Assembly: GCF_029892425.1 (NCBI RefSeq)
Contig: NZ_JARXWB010000004.1
Location: 1 to 64,000, forward strand
From: Bradyrhizobium sp. BR13661
GTDB lineage: Bacteria; Pseudomonadota; Alphaproteobacteria; Rhizobiales; Xanthobacteraceae
DNA length: 64,000 nt
Reading direction: 5' to 3'
Below are positions 6,978 through 15,299 of the stretch, piece by piece (positions within the stretch are counted from its first letter, which is position 1; each line of letters starts with the position of its first letter). A program made the translations under genes and the position numbers. Under the pieces are notes generated by a model that saw only the letters and a list, made by a program, of their open reading frames with translations, had not been told where the DNA came from and did no database searches.

Positions 6978-8585
6978 TCAGCCCGTCTTTATCTTGTCGA
7001 GATCGAGCAGCCCGCGCGCCTCGAGCTCGTCGCGCACCATGCGTTTCGGCACCTTGCCATAGCCGGATTTCGGCAGCGCCTCCCAGAAGAAGAACCGCTT
7101 CGGCATCTTGTAGCGCGGCACCTTCGGCGACAGGAATGCCGCCATCTCGGCCTCACTCACGGCCTTTGCACCCTCGCGCGCAACGCAGACGGCAACACCG
7201 ACCTCGCCCCAGGTCGCATCGGGCACGCCGAGCACGGCGACTTCGCCAACCGCGGGATGCGTCAGAATTTTTTCCTCGATCTCGCGCGGATAGATGTTGG
7301 AGCCACCGGAGATGTACATGTCCGACGCTCGTCCGGTGATGTAGACGAACCCCTCCTCGTCCATGTGGCCGAGATCCCCGGTGCGGAACCAGCCATTGCG
7401 GAACGCCTTCGCATTGGCCTCGGGGTTGTCGTAGTAGCCAGCGAGAACCGCCGGCCCGATCACGCAGATCTCACCGCTCTGGTTCGCCTGGAGCTCGCGG
7501 CCCTCGTCGTCCTGGATCGAGACCTGCATGCCGGTCCGCTCGAAGCCGCAGGTGCCGATCTTCGCGTGCGGCCCGTCCTCAGGATCGTGCAGCGCCGCCG
7601 GCAGCACGGTGATGTTGCCGGTGACCTCGCCGAGGCCGAAATACTGCACGATGACCTTGCCGAGCTTCCTCAGCGCGGCCTTCTGGTCCTCGCGATACAT
7701 CGGCGCGCCGGCGTAGATCACGTGGCGCAGCGAGGAATGATCGTATTTGTCCGCCGCGGGATGCTCGACCATCATCTTCAAAATCGTGGGCACGGTGAAG
7801 AGGTTGGCGACGCGGTGCTTTTCGATCAGGCGGAACGCCTCGTCGATGTCGAATTTTTCGGTCGGCAGCAGCACGGTGCAGACACCGCGCGCAGTCTGCA
7901 CCAGCTGGTGCACGCCGGCGCCATGCGACAGCGGCGCCACCACCAGCGATGCGTCCGCCTCCGTCACGCCAGGCGTGAGATCGGCGAGATGATTGGTGAC
8001 GACGAAGCCCATCTGACCGTGCGTGAGCACCGCGGCCTTGGAGCGGCCCGTGGTGCCCGAGGTGAAGAAGAACCAGCAGGGATCGTCATGCTCGACCGCG
8101 ACGTTTTCGACCGCGCTGCCGGCCTGCGAGGCAATAGCGTCGGCCACCGAGCGCTCGCCGAACGAGGCCTTGCCGTCGACGCTCCATGTGAATTCGAGCG
8201 CGCCGCCTGTGACAGCCGCCGCATGCTCGGGGAAATCGACATGGCACAGAAACGCTTTTGCGCCCGAGGCCTGCGCGAGATAAGCAACCTCGTCCGGCAT
8301 CAGGCGGAAATTGGTGGGCACCCAGACCGCGCCGAGCCGGAACGCGGCAAACATCGAGACAAACATCTCATCGCCATTCTTGGAATGGACGAGGATGCGA
8401 TCGCCCTTGCCGATGCCGCGCGCGGCGAGCGCAGCCGCCAGTGCCGAGACCCGCGCGTCGATCTCGCGCCAGGTCCAGGATTTGTCGCCCCAGACGAAAC
8501 CGGGGCGCGATCCATGCCGCCGCGCGTTCTGGGTCAGCATGTGAGCGAGATTCATGACGCGGCGGGACATGCGGAGCGGCTGCAT
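6978..8585 (-). CDS. AMP-dependent acyl-CoA synthetase/ligase
   Basis: 535 residues of the ANL superfamily. P-loop-like motif A3 is FFTSGTTGRSKAAVLTH; the adenosine motif is VQYFGLGEVTGN; A7/A8 is WFRTGDLGHMDEEGFVYITG followed by ASDMYISGGSNIYPREIEEK; and the catalytic lysine is in LPKSGYGKVPKR near the end. Such enzymes form an acyl-adenylate and then the CoA thioester of fatty or aromatic acids; substrate cannot be read from sequence. The start at 8585 is supported by AGAGGAAG 5 bases upstream. It is the first gene of a two-gene operon with the tandem-DUF296 gene. Confidence 0.9.
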   Translation of the reverse strand: MQPLRMSRRVMNLAHMLTQNARRHGSRPGFVWGDKSWTWREIDARVSALAAALAARGIGKGDRILVHSKNGDEMFVSMFAAFRLGAVWVPTNFRLMPDEVAYLAQASGAKAFLCHVDFPEHAAAVTGGALEFTWSVDGKASFGERSVADAIASQAGSAVENVAVEHDDPCWFFFTSGTTGRSKAAVLTHGQMGFVVTNHLADLTPGVTEADASLVVAPLSHGAGVHQLVQTARGVCTVLLPTEKFDIDEAFRLIEKHRVANLFTVPTILKMMVEHPAADKYDHSSLRHVIYAGAPMYREDQKAALRKLGKVIVQYFGLGEVTGNITVLPAALHDPEDGPHAKIGTCGFERTGMQVSIQDDEGRELQANQSGEICVIGPAVLAGYYDNPEANAKAFRNGWFRTGDLGHMDEEGFVYITGRASDMYISGGSNIYPREIEEKILTHPAVGEVAVLGVPDATWGEVGVAVCVAREGAKAVSEAEMAAFLSPKVPRYKMPKRFFFWEALPKSGYGKVPKRMVRDELEARGLLDLDKIKTG

Positions 8586-8763
8586 GGGGCTTCCTCTTGG
8601 ACGGCGAACGGCGCGCTGGCCGCCCGCTCATTGCAGCCCATTTATCGCGATCGAGAACGGCCTCGCAAGGCCGCCTGCCGGGTGTCATCCATGCGCTCGT
8701 TCAAGGAATCTTAAACATGATCGGGGCAACCTCGGTCCGCATCCGCGTACAGAGTGTCGCATC

Positions 8764-9069
8764 ATGGTCAAAGCGCCCGCCGTTGTTCTCATGTCACTGG
8801 CGCTTGCCGGCTGCACAATGGCCCCGCAAGCGAGCCTTGCCCCGGACCCCGCGTTCAAGCCCGCGCGCTATGCCTGGGATGGCGCGGGTGAAAACCCCAA
8901 CCAGCCGCGTTCCGCGGCGCGAACAACGCGCACTGCTGCCCGACCCGCGAGCGACGGCACCGATGCCGACCAGGACGCCAGGGTCAACCGTTCGCTGGTC
9001 ATCTGCCAGGGCTGCCTCCCTGCAAAACCACAGGCTGACGATTCACGGCTCGCGCGAGCGGCCGATTGA
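8764..9069 (+). CDS. Small predicted lipoprotein
   Basis: 101 residues from ATG 8764. A basic start (MVKAPAVV) is followed by a hydrophobic stretch and the lipobox LALAGC, predicting lipid attachment at Cys16. The mature part is short, polar and probably disordered (Arg, Ala, Pro, Asp), with CQGC near the C-terminus. No domain is recognised. It stands alone, divergent from the acyl-CoA synthetase gene, with a 178-base gap that should hold both promoters. Confidence 0.6.
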   Translation: MVKAPAVVLMSLALAGCTMAPQASLAPDPAFKPARYAWDGAGENPNQPRSAARTTRTAARPASDGTDADQDARVNRSLVICQGCLPAKPQADDSRLARAAD

Positions 9070-9170
9070 ACCGAACTACGTCTCCACCGGTTGACTGAGA
9101 TATCGTGCTGACGTGGTCATTTCGGCCTAAGCGTTCAAGGTTGACGCGGAGAAGACTGACCGGAGACGTT

Positions 9171-9446
9171 ATGAGCGAAGTCATCGACAACAAGGCCCAT
9201 CACCGCTTTGAGCTGGAACTGGAAGGCCATCTCGCGACCGAGCATTACAAGCTCGAAGGCAACCTCATCACCTTTGAGCACACCGACGTTCCGAAAGAGC
9301 TCGGCGGCAGAGGCGTCGGTTCAATATTGGTGCAAGGCGCGCTCGATCAGGTCCGCGCCAGCGGCCGGAAGGTGATCCCGCAATGCCCGTTCGTGAGAGC
9401 GTGGATCGAGAAGCATCCGGACTATCAGGATCTGGTGACGGCCTAA
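9171..9446 (+). CDS. Small GNAT (YjdJ/COG2388-type) N-acetyltransferase
   Basis: 91 residues from ATG 9171, preceded by CGGAGA. This is the mini-GNAT type: HHRFELELEGHLATEHYKL, then TDVPKELGGRGVGSILVQGAL (the acetyl-CoA-binding RGxG turn) and KVIPQCPFVRAWIEKHPDYQDLV. Relatives of this size (about 90 residues) bind acetyl-CoA, but their acceptors are mostly unknown. A longer start at 9105 has an Arg-rich extension without family resemblance and is rejected. It forms a tandem pair with the related gene at 9549. Confidence 0.85.
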   Translation: MSEVIDNKAHHRFELELEGHLATEHYKLEGNLITFEHTDVPKELGGRGVGSILVQGALDQVRASGRKVIPQCPFVRAWIEKHPDYQDLVTA

Positions 9447-9448
9447 CC

Positions 9449-9466
9449 TCGTCATTGCGAGCGAAG
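9449..9466. repeat. Partial copy of a CGTCATTGCGAGCGAAG-type repeat
   Basis: CGTCATTGCGAGCGAAG directly follows the first GNAT gene. I recognise this as the conserved end of a repeat common between genes in Bradyrhizobium; only one arm is seen here, so the copy is incomplete. Confidence 0.4.
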
Positions 9467-9548
9467 TACATCCGCTGGTCGCGCCCTGGCAATCGCGGGT
9501 TCAAGCGCCTAGATCAGTGAGCAAGCATCCGCTTCAGAGAGATCAGGC

Positions 9549-9836
9549 ATGGCGGCATCGGTACGCGACAACAAGGACAGGAGCCGCTTCGAGCTCGATG
9601 TCGGCCAGGAGAATGGTCACGAGCTTGCCTTTGCCAACTACCGGCTGACGCCCTCGGCTGTCATCATTACCCACACCGAGACGCCGCGCGCCTTGCGTGG
9701 CCGCGGCATTGCGTCCGAGCTGATCAAGGGTGCGCTCGAGTTGATCCGCCGCGACGGCCACAAGGTGATCGCAGGCTGCGGCTTCGTCGTCGATTATCTC
9801 GACAGGCATCCGGAGGATGCGGATCTGGTCGCCTGA
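9549..9836 (+). CDS. Second small GNAT N-acetyltransferase (paralogue)
   Basis: 95 residues with the same plan as its upstream neighbour: SRFELDVGQENGHELAFANYRL, THTETPRALRGRGIASELIKGA with the acetyl-CoA-binding RGRG turn, and KVIAGCGFVVDYLDRHPEDADLV. The two proteins are clearly related but well diverged, so the duplication is old. The invariant Cys after KVI (family pattern C-x-F) is kept in both. It is followed immediately by a strong terminator, which fits it being the last gene of the unit. The acceptor substrate is unknown. Confidence 0.85.
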   Translation: MAASVRDNKDRSRFELDVGQENGHELAFANYRLTPSAVIITHTETPRALRGRGIASELIKGALELIRRDGHKVIAGCGFVVDYLDRHPEDADLVA

Positions 9837-9842
9837 TCGCAA

Positions 9843-9868
9843 AAGGGCCCGCGAAATCGCGGGCCCTT
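9843..9868. terminator. Bidirectional intrinsic terminator
   Basis: A perfect 12-bp stem, AAGGGCCCGCGA/TCGCGGGCCCTT, with a 2-base loop lies between two convergent genes. The plus side is followed by a pyrimidine-rich CTTCTATTGTTT; on the minus side the strand continues as TTTTGCG. It can therefore serve both the GNAT gene and the DUF3597 gene. Confidence 0.85.
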
Positions 9869-9902
9869 CTTCTATTGTTTGGCGTCAACCGACACGGCTC
9901 GG

Positions 9903-10316
9903 TCAGTGCTTGATTTCCGGCGGCAGCTTGCCGCCATTGGCGGCGAGCTTGGACATCACCTGCTTGTGCAGCCAGACGTTCATGCTGGCGGAGTCGTTCG
10001 TGTCGCCGGTGTAGCCGAGCTCCTTGGCGAGATCCTTGCGCGCGGCAAGGCTCGAATCGACGTCGAGGGCCTTCATCAGGTCGACGATCGAGGTGCGCCA
10101 CTCCAGCTTTTCGCCCTTGTGGGCTGCTGCGGCGGCGTCGACGATCGCGGCAACGTCCACCGTTGCCGCAGGTGCGGCTGCGGGTGCCGACGATGGCGCC
10201 GATCCGCCCGGCGCCGCCCCGGCAGGCGCGGTGCCCGCGGGTGCGCTGCCGGCGGGCGCAGCGGAGGCCGCATGGCTGCCGAAAATTGCGCCCATGATTT
10301 TCCCGAAAATGCTCAT
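9903..10316 (-). CDS. DUF3597 family protein
   Basis: 137 residues from ATG 10316, with GGGGAG 6 bases upstream; a longer start at 10361 has no such site. The N-terminus MSIFGKIMGAIFG is amphipathic, followed by a low-complexity Ala/Pro/Gly linker (about 18-55), then the conserved DUF3597 domain: LEWRTSIVDLMKALDVDSSL, ARKDLAKELGYTGD, SASMNVWLHKQVMSKLA. The domain resembles LysM-associated or small helical proteins of unknown role. It is a single gene, convergent with the GNAT pair. Confidence 0.88.
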   Translation of the reverse strand: MSIFGKIMGAIFGSHAASAAPAGSAPAGTAPAGAAPGGSAPSSAPAAAPAATVDVAAIVDAAAAAHKGEKLEWRTSIVDLMKALDVDSSLAARKDLAKELGYTGDTNDSASMNVWLHKQVMSKLAANGGKLPPEIKH

Positions 10317-10651
10317 GTCTGCTCCCCGAAAAGGATCCGTTGGAAGGCCCTGAGTGGGCACTTATAGCCGAAGTTACGTCATGACGCCCGCAAAGTTCCG
10401 CGAACCTGCAGACAGCATCAGCTTATCTACGGCGAAATGACGACCGGATGACGCAATCGAGGTTGCACCGCGGCATCGAATTTCACCCAAGCGTGAGGGA
10501 CAGGACTCGGAAATCGGCGTACGCTTGTCGTTCAGCTCGCGATGCCATCTGGAATTCGCGTCTGGTTGGACTCGCGAAACCTCAAGAGAAGCGGCCGCTT
10601 GCGCCGTTGTCGGCGCCGAATTCGGCTGCATGACAAGGGAGCAAGCCGACC

Positions 10652-11554
10652 ATGGCCACACTCTACCAGGGCAATGTCCCCACGATGGGCCAGACCGCAG
10701 ACGCGGCTGGACCGGTGATCCGAACCATCCAACTGTCCGATCTGCACGACGCGCTCAAGCGCGGCTGGGAAGATTTCAAGGCGGTTCCAAGCCACGCCAT
10801 CATCCTGTGCGTGATCTATCCGGTGCTGGGCCTTGTGATCGCGCGTGTTGCCATGGGCTATTCGGTGATACCGCTGCTGTTTCCACTGGCCGCTGGCTTC
10901 GCCCTGATCGGCCCGTTCGCAGCGCTCGGTCTCTACGAACTCTCAAGCCGTCGCGAACGCTTTGAGGAAGCCAGCGCCTGGGACGCCATGGACGTGCTGC
11001 GCTCACCCTCGTTTGGCGCCATGCTCGGCCTCGGCGCGCTGCTGCTGGCATTGTTCGTGACCTGGGTCGCGACCGCGCAGGCGATCTATGTGGCAGCGTT
11101 CGGCTATGAAGGCGTGACCGGGATCTCGGACTTCGTGACGCGCGTGCTGACGACATCGCGGGGCTGGTGGCTGATCGTGATCGGCTGCGGTACTGGCTTC
11201 CTGTTCGCGCTCGCCGCGCTCTGCATTAGCGCCGTCTCATTCCCGCTGATGCTCGACCGCCATGCCGGCGCCCTGGAGGCAATGGTGACCTCGCTTCGCG
11301 TCGTCGCCAAGAACCCGGTGCCGATGGCCGCCTGGGGCCTGACCGTGGCGGTGCTGCTGGCGCTCGGCACGATCCCCGCATTCCTCGGGCTCGCCGTCGT
11401 CATTCCCGTGCTCGGCCACGCCACCTGGCATCTCTACCGCAAGGTGATCGTCTCCGAACCCGGTGCCCGGCCTGTGCCGCCTCCGCCGCAGCGTCCGCGC
11501 AAGCCGGCGGCCGACTTCCCCGCCAATCTCTTTCCGTGGCGGAACAGGGAATAA
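10652..11554 (+). CDS. DUF2189 integral membrane protein
   Basis: 300 residues. The N-terminus has the DUF2189 pattern IRTIQLSDLHDALKRGWEDF, followed by about six membrane segments (near 50-72, 74-95, 130-155, 180-212, 230-262 and adjoining turns) and a Pro/Arg-rich cytoplasmic tail from residue 270. No transporter motif is visible; the family has no known function. ATG 10652 has GGGAG 12 bases upstream; a second ATG at 10685 is possible. A hairpin terminator follows. Confidence 0.82.
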   Translation: MATLYQGNVPTMGQTADAAGPVIRTIQLSDLHDALKRGWEDFKAVPSHAIILCVIYPVLGLVIARVAMGYSVIPLLFPLAAGFALIGPFAALGLYELSSRRERFEEASAWDAMDVLRSPSFGAMLGLGALLLALFVTWVATAQAIYVAAFGYEGVTGISDFVTRVLTTSRGWWLIVIGCGTGFLFALAALCISAVSFPLMLDRHAGALEAMVTSLRVVAKNPVPMAAWGLTVAVLLALGTIPAFLGLAVVIPVLGHATWHLYRKVIVSEPGARPVPPPPQRPRKPAADFPANLFPWRNRE

Positions 11555-11595
11555 GACGGAAGCCAGACGATCCCGGACCTGATCTCGTCAAAGCC

Positions 11596-11621
11596 GCTCC
11601 CGCCGAACCTCCGGCGGGAGC
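11596..11621 (+). terminator. Intrinsic-type hairpin
   Basis: A 10-bp stem, GCTCCCGCCG/CGGCGGGAGC, with a 6-base loop lies 40 bases after the DUF2189 gene. There is no U-tract, so termination efficiency is uncertain. Confidence 0.6.
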
Positions 11622-11708
11622 GCCGCTGTCACACGCCTTGCTTTGGCCGCTGTTACATCAGACATTGCAACCGCCGGTCTTGTCACTTCACGGAATCAAT
11701 TGTCTCTG

Positions 11709-12533
11709 ATGACCCTGACGATTTCTCGTCGCGCTCTCGCAGCCCTCGCCCTCTCCGCGTCAGTCCTGTCCGCCCACCCCGCGTTTGCAGCGGTTCCCTG
11801 CGGCTCGGGCAATTTCGACGCCTGGCTCGCCGACTTCAAAGCCGAGGCCGCGGCCAAGGGCATTTCGCAACAGGCCATTACCGCCGGACTCGCCGGCGTC
11901 ACGCTGGACCAGAGCGTGCTCAACCGCGACAAGTCGCAAAAGGTCTTCACCCAGACCTTTGAGGAGTTTTCCGGCCGCATGGTGCCACCGCGGATGACGC
12001 GCGGCTCCAACATGATGAAGCAATACGGATCGGTGCTATCGCGCATCGAACAGAGCTATGGCGTGCCCGGTGAAGTGCTGGTCGCGATCTGGGGCCTGGA
12101 GACGGATTTCGGCGTCAACACCGGCAAGTTCGCGACCATCCGCTCGCTGGCGACGCTGGCCTATGATTGCCGGCGCGCCGAGCAGTTTCGCGGCGAACTG
12201 ATGGACGCGCTGCGCATCGTCCAGCGCGGCGATCTTGCGCCGGCCGACATGAAGGGCGCCTGGGCCGGCGAGCTCGGCCAGACCCAGTTCATGCCGTCGT
12301 CCTGGATGAAATACGCCGTCGATTTCGACGGCAACGGCAAGCGCGACCTGCTGCACAACGCACCCGACGTGCTCGCCTCCACGGCGAACTATCTCGCCGG
12401 CTATGGCTGGCAGAAGGGCAAGGACTGGCAGCCGGGCAGCCCGAACTTCGCGGTGCTGCAACAGTGGAACAAGAGCGAGGTCTATTCGAAGACGGTCGCC
12501 TATTTCGCGACCCAGCTCGCGCACGCTCCCTAA
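11709..12533 (+). CDS. Lytic murein transglycosylase (MltB/SLT_2 type)
   Basis: 274 residues from ATG 11709 with a signal peptide (MTLTISRRALAALALSASVLS, cleavage after AHPAFA). The mature part is the SLT_2 domain that cuts the MurNAc-GlcNAc bond of peptidoglycan to give anhydro ends: the catalytic Glu is in IWGLETDFG, with FSGRMVPPRM before it and the GELGQTQFMPSSW and DVLASTANYLAGYGWQ motifs after. No lipobox, so it is probably periplasmic and soluble. The longer start at 11643 (TTG) would place residues before the signal peptide and is rejected. Confidence 0.9.
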   Translation: MTLTISRRALAALALSASVLSAHPAFAAVPCGSGNFDAWLADFKAEAAAKGISQQAITAGLAGVTLDQSVLNRDKSQKVFTQTFEEFSGRMVPPRMTRGSNMMKQYGSVLSRIEQSYGVPGEVLVAIWGLETDFGVNTGKFATIRSLATLAYDCRRAEQFRGELMDALRIVQRGDLAPADMKGAWAGELGQTQFMPSSWMKYAVDFDGNGKRDLLHNAPDVLASTANYLAGYGWQKGKDWQPGSPNFAVLQQWNKSEVYSKTVAYFATQLAHAP

Positions 12534-12558
12534 GACACGCACAGGGACAAAACGCGTA

Positions 12559-12583
12559 GGGCCGATCGCTCTGCGACCGGCCC
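12559..12583. terminator. Hairpin between convergent genes
   Basis: GGGCCGATCGC pairs with GCGACCGGCCC (one mismatch) around a 3-base loop, followed by TCTCTTGG. It lies between the transglycosylase and the small secreted protein gene. Confidence 0.65.
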
Positions 12584-12610
12584 TCTCTTGGATTGCGTTT
12601 ACCTGCCCGA

Positions 12611-12874
12611 TTACTTGGCCATGGTGGCGTGCATCGCCTTGTTCAGGTGCATGCCGCACGCACCCATTTTGCCGTTGAGCAGCGCGTCCTGAGCCGCCGT
12701 GATCTCCTTTTCGGCGACGAACTTGCTGTCGCCGTCGGGCATGCCCTCGATCGCGGTTTCCGTCTTCTCCAGATTGGCCCCGCTGCAACCGCCCATGCTG
12801 TGCTTGGCGGCCTGGGCCGGCGCGACGGCGAATGCGATAGCGGCAATTGCGATAACCCCGAGTAACTTCGTCAT
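12611..12874 (-). CDS. Small secreted protein, hypothetical
   Basis: 87 residues from ATG 12874, with GGAAAG upstream. The signal peptide MTKLLGVIAIAAIAFAVAPA ends near AQA. The mature part (about 65 residues) has two cysteines at GGCSG and GACGM and His residues (KHSMGG, MHLNKAMHATMAK), with a helical middle (KTETAIEGMPDGDSKFVAEKEI). Small helical secreted proteins with this plan are common in Bradyrhizobium; function is unknown. A much longer frame to 13174 on this strand has no signal or start site and is not used. Confidence 0.7.
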   Translation of the reverse strand: MTKLLGVIAIAAIAFAVAPAQAAKHSMGGCSGANLEKTETAIEGMPDGDSKFVAEKEITAAQDALLNGKMGACGMHLNKAMHATMAK

Positions 12875-13224
12875 GATGTTACTTTCCTTCTCTTGTTCTT
12901 GGGACAGACCCAGCAACATTGCTGGAATCCGCAACATGACTTTGCTTCCGTCGCGGCAACTTGCCGCAATAAATTCCCCGCGAGAATTGCGTGATGTTGC
13001 GCGCGGCGCAGAGCCGCATGCGAAATTTCTGATTTTCATTACAACTTTGTAATCCGAACCTTGCACGCTCAGCGTGTGTGCGCTGCATCGTCGGGATTCG
13101 GCAGCTCGAAGCGGGGAATTATTTCGCTCCCGCGCGCGGGCGCCCCAGCCATCGAGGAACCTCCGCTCCAGCAAAAAAGCTCGGCTGCCCGTCGATTCGA
13201 ATCGAAGAATTTGGCGACCAAATA

Positions 13225-13244
13225 ATATGAATCTATATTCATAT
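13225..13244. promoter_or_regulatory. AT-rich inverted repeat ATATGAAT-CTAT-ATTCATAT
   Basis: A perfect 8-bp dyad with a 4-base centre, suitable as a site for a dimeric regulator. The identity of any regulator is unknown. Confidence 0.45.
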
Positions 13245-13313
13245 CTAAGAATCGGGGTTCATGCGATTCGCGCATGCCGAACTTGGGCCTACAAGCTGGC
13301 GCGAGACCTTGAA

Positions 13314-13331
13314 GGTCACGGGACCGTGACC
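13314..13331. promoter_or_regulatory. Inverted repeat GGTCACGG-GA-CCGTGACC
   Basis: A perfect 8-bp dyad with a 2-base centre. Its half-site CCGTGA recurs in the dyad 40 bases downstream. Confidence 0.5.
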
Positions 13332-13370
13332 TATTTCCGTAATGACATGAACCGCAAGATTTTCTCTAAG

Positions 13371-13386
13371 ACCGTGATTTCACGGT
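13371..13386. promoter_or_regulatory. Inverted repeat ACCGTGA-TT-TCACGGT
   Basis: A perfect 7-bp dyad with a 2-base centre. It shares the CCGTGA half-site with the dyad at 13314, but in the opposite orientation. Confidence 0.5.
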
Positions 13387-13585
13387 ATTTTATTGCGAAT
13401 TTGAACTCCGTGCGCTCAGCGATTGGGCGGCACTGCCGACAGGTTAATCGTCTCTTACTAATGCCATGCGTTCTTCGCTTAGCTGCATCGCAACATCGGA
13501 ACTTTCGCACTGCACCACTCTCACCTATATTCATTTCAACGATGACGCTCAGGTCAAGGGCTGAATCGAACTATAGGAGACTACA

Positions 13586-13738
13586 ATGCTGCTCTCGCTC
13601 ATCCGCATGATCCAGGCTTTCCGGGACTATCAGCGCAATGTTGCCGAGCTGTCCCAACTCAGCGATCGCGAACTGGCCGACATCGGCCTCGATCGCTCGG
13701 ACATCCCGCGCGTTGCCGCCGGTCAGTATCAGGGCTGA
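13586..13738 (+). CDS. DUF1127 micro-protein
   Basis: 50 residues, ATG 13586 with AGGAG 6 bases upstream. The sequence ends in the DUF1127 signature: LSDRELADIGLDRSDIPRVA. The N-terminal half (MLLSLIRMIQAFRDYQRN) is an amphipathic helix. Short, arginine-containing DUF1127 proteins in Agrobacterium and Rhodobacter act in phosphate, carbon and RNA-turnover control and sRNA maturation; that role is known for relatives, not shown here. It is preceded by an unusually long, dyad-rich leader and followed by a hairpin. Confidence 0.88.
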   Translation: MLLSLIRMIQAFRDYQRNVAELSQLSDRELADIGLDRSDIPRVAAGQYQG

Positions 13739-13771
13739 GATCGTTCAGCCCTTTACCGGACGAACCGATAA

Positions 13772-13790
13772 CGCCCGCCTCGTGCGGGCG
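13772..13790 (+). terminator. Hairpin after DUF1127 gene
   Basis: CGCCCGC/GCGGGCG stem of 7 bp with a 5-base loop, then CTGTCGTTTCC. It separates the micro-gene from trmFO. Confidence 0.6.
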
Positions 13791-13864
13791 CTGTCGTTTC
13801 CGATGGCAGAAAACTCGATCTCGGCGATTCCACTGACCGCCGAAAAGCGCTACCTGTCCGCCCT

Positions 13865-15292
13865 ATGACAGGACCCCTATCCAACACCGTGCACGTCATT
13901 GGTGCCGGCCTTGCCGGTTCCGAAGCCGCCTGGCAGGTGGCCAAATCAGGCGTACCCGTGGTGCTGCACGAGATGCGGCCCGACCGCATGACCGACGCGC
14001 ACCGCACCGACGGACTGGCCGAGCTCGTCTGCTCCAATTCATTCCGCTCGGACGATGCCGCCAACAACGCCGTCGGCCTCTTGCACGCCGAGATGCGCCG
14101 GCTCGACTCGCTGATCATGCGCGCGGCCGATGCCAACCAGGTGCCCGCCGGCGGCGCGCTCGCGGTCGACCGTGACGGCTTCTCGGCCGCTGTCACCAAG
14201 GCGCTGAATGACCATCCCCTCATCGAAATCGCCCGCGGCGAGATCAAGGGCCTGCCGCCAGCCGACTGGGGCAACGTCATCGTTGCCACCGGTCCCCTCA
14301 CCTCCGCACCACTGGCGGACGCCATCCGCGAGTTGACCGACGAGACCGCGCTCGCCTTCTTCGATGCGATCGCGCCGATCGTGCACCGCGAATCCATCGA
14401 CATGTCGGTGGCCTGGTTCCAGTCGCGCTACGACAAGGTCGGTCCCGGTGGCAACGGCGCCGACTACATCAACTGCCCCATGACCAAGGAGCAGTATGAC
14501 GGCTTCGTTGCCGCGCTGATTGCAGGCGAGAAGACCGAGTTCAGGGAATGGGAGACCAACACGCCCTATTTCGACGGCTGCCTGCCGATCGAGGTGATGG
14601 CGGAGCGTGGCCCCGAGACGCTGCGCCACGGCCCCATGAAGCCGGTCGGCCTCACCAATCCGCACGACCCCACGACGAAGTCTTATGCGATCGTGCAGCT
14701 GCGCCAAGACAACAAGCTCGGCACGCTCTACAACATCGTCGGCTTCCAGACGAAGCTGAAATATGGCGAGCAGCAGCGCATCTTCCGCACCATTCCGGGG
14801 CTGGAGAAGGCCGAATTCGCGCGCCTCGGCGGCCTGCACCGCAACACCTTCCTCAACTCGCCAAAACTGCTCGACGGCCAGCTGCGCCTGCGCGCGCAGC
14901 CACGCTTGCGTTTCGCCGGCCAGATGACGGGCTGCGAGGGCTATGTGGAATCCGCCAGCGTCGGCCTGATCGCCGGCCTCTACGCGGCAGCGGATGCGCG
15001 CGGCGAGACGCTTGCGAGCCCGCCAGCCACGACAGCGCTGGGATCCCTGCTCGGCCACATCACCGGCGGCCATATCGAGACCATCGAGCCGGGCACGCGC
15101 ACGTTCCAGCCGATGAACATCAATTTCGGCCTGTTCCCGCCGCTTGCCAGCGCGCCGACGAAAAAGCCCGACGGCACGCGCCTGCGCGGCAACGAGAAGA
15201 CGGTGGCCAAGAAGCAGGCCATGAGTGCATTGGCGCTTGCCGATCTGGATCGCTGGATCGCCGATCATTTGCGCATTGCTGCAGCCGCGTGA
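13865..15292 (+). CDS. trmFO: TrmFO, folate/FAD-dependent tRNA m5U54 methyltransferase
   Basis: 475 residues. TrmFO uses methylenetetrahydrofolate and FADH2 to make ribothymidine at U54 of the tRNA T-loop. The FAD-binding GxGxxG is [14 protein letters not shown] at residues 10-23. Family-specific blocks follow: [39 protein letters not shown] (conserved Cys), [44 protein letters not shown] (second conserved Cys) and INFGLFPPL. Length is normal. The next gene starts 7 bases after the stop, so the two are likely co-transcribed. Confidence 0.97.
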   Translation: MTGPLSNTVHVIGAGLAGSEAAWQVAKSGVPVVLHEMRPDRMTDAHRTDGLAELVCSNSFRSDDAANNAVGLLHAEMRRLDSLIMRAADANQVPAGGALAVDRDGFSAAVTKALNDHPLIEIARGEIKGLPPADWGNVIVATGPLTSAPLADAIRELTDETALAFFDAIAPIVHRESIDMSVAWFQSRYDKVGPGGNGADYINCPMTKEQYDGFVAALIAGEKTEFREWETNTPYFDGCLPIEVMAERGPETLRHGPMKPVGLTNPHDPTTKSYAIVQLRQDNKLGTLYNIVGFQTKLKYGEQQRIFRTIPGLEKAEFARLGGLHRNTFLNSPKLLDGQLRLRAQPRLRFAGQMTGCEGYVESASVGLIAGLYAAADARGETLASPPATTALGSLLGHITGGHIETIEPGTRTFQPMNINFGLFPPLASAPTKKPDGTRLRGNEKTVAKKQAMSALALADLDRWIADHLRIAAAA

Positions 15293-15299
15293 GTTGTCG

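Larger units (their letters stand above)
12875..13585. other. Intergenic region with inverted repeats (about 0.7 kb)
   Basis: No believable gene. The region is more AT-rich than its flanks from about 13190 on. It contains three perfect short inverted repeats (listed separately) and must hold the divergent promoters of the small secreted protein and the DUF1127 gene. A long leader or a small RNA could lie here; the sequence alone does not decide. Confidence 0.5.

Noticed and set aside
5238..8714. Plus-strand open frame of 1158 codons
   Set aside because: It is antisense to the ATPase, DUF296 and acyl-CoA synthetase genes, which have clear motifs and ribosome sites. The product is Arg/His/Ala-rich without a domain, typical of a GC-rich shadow.
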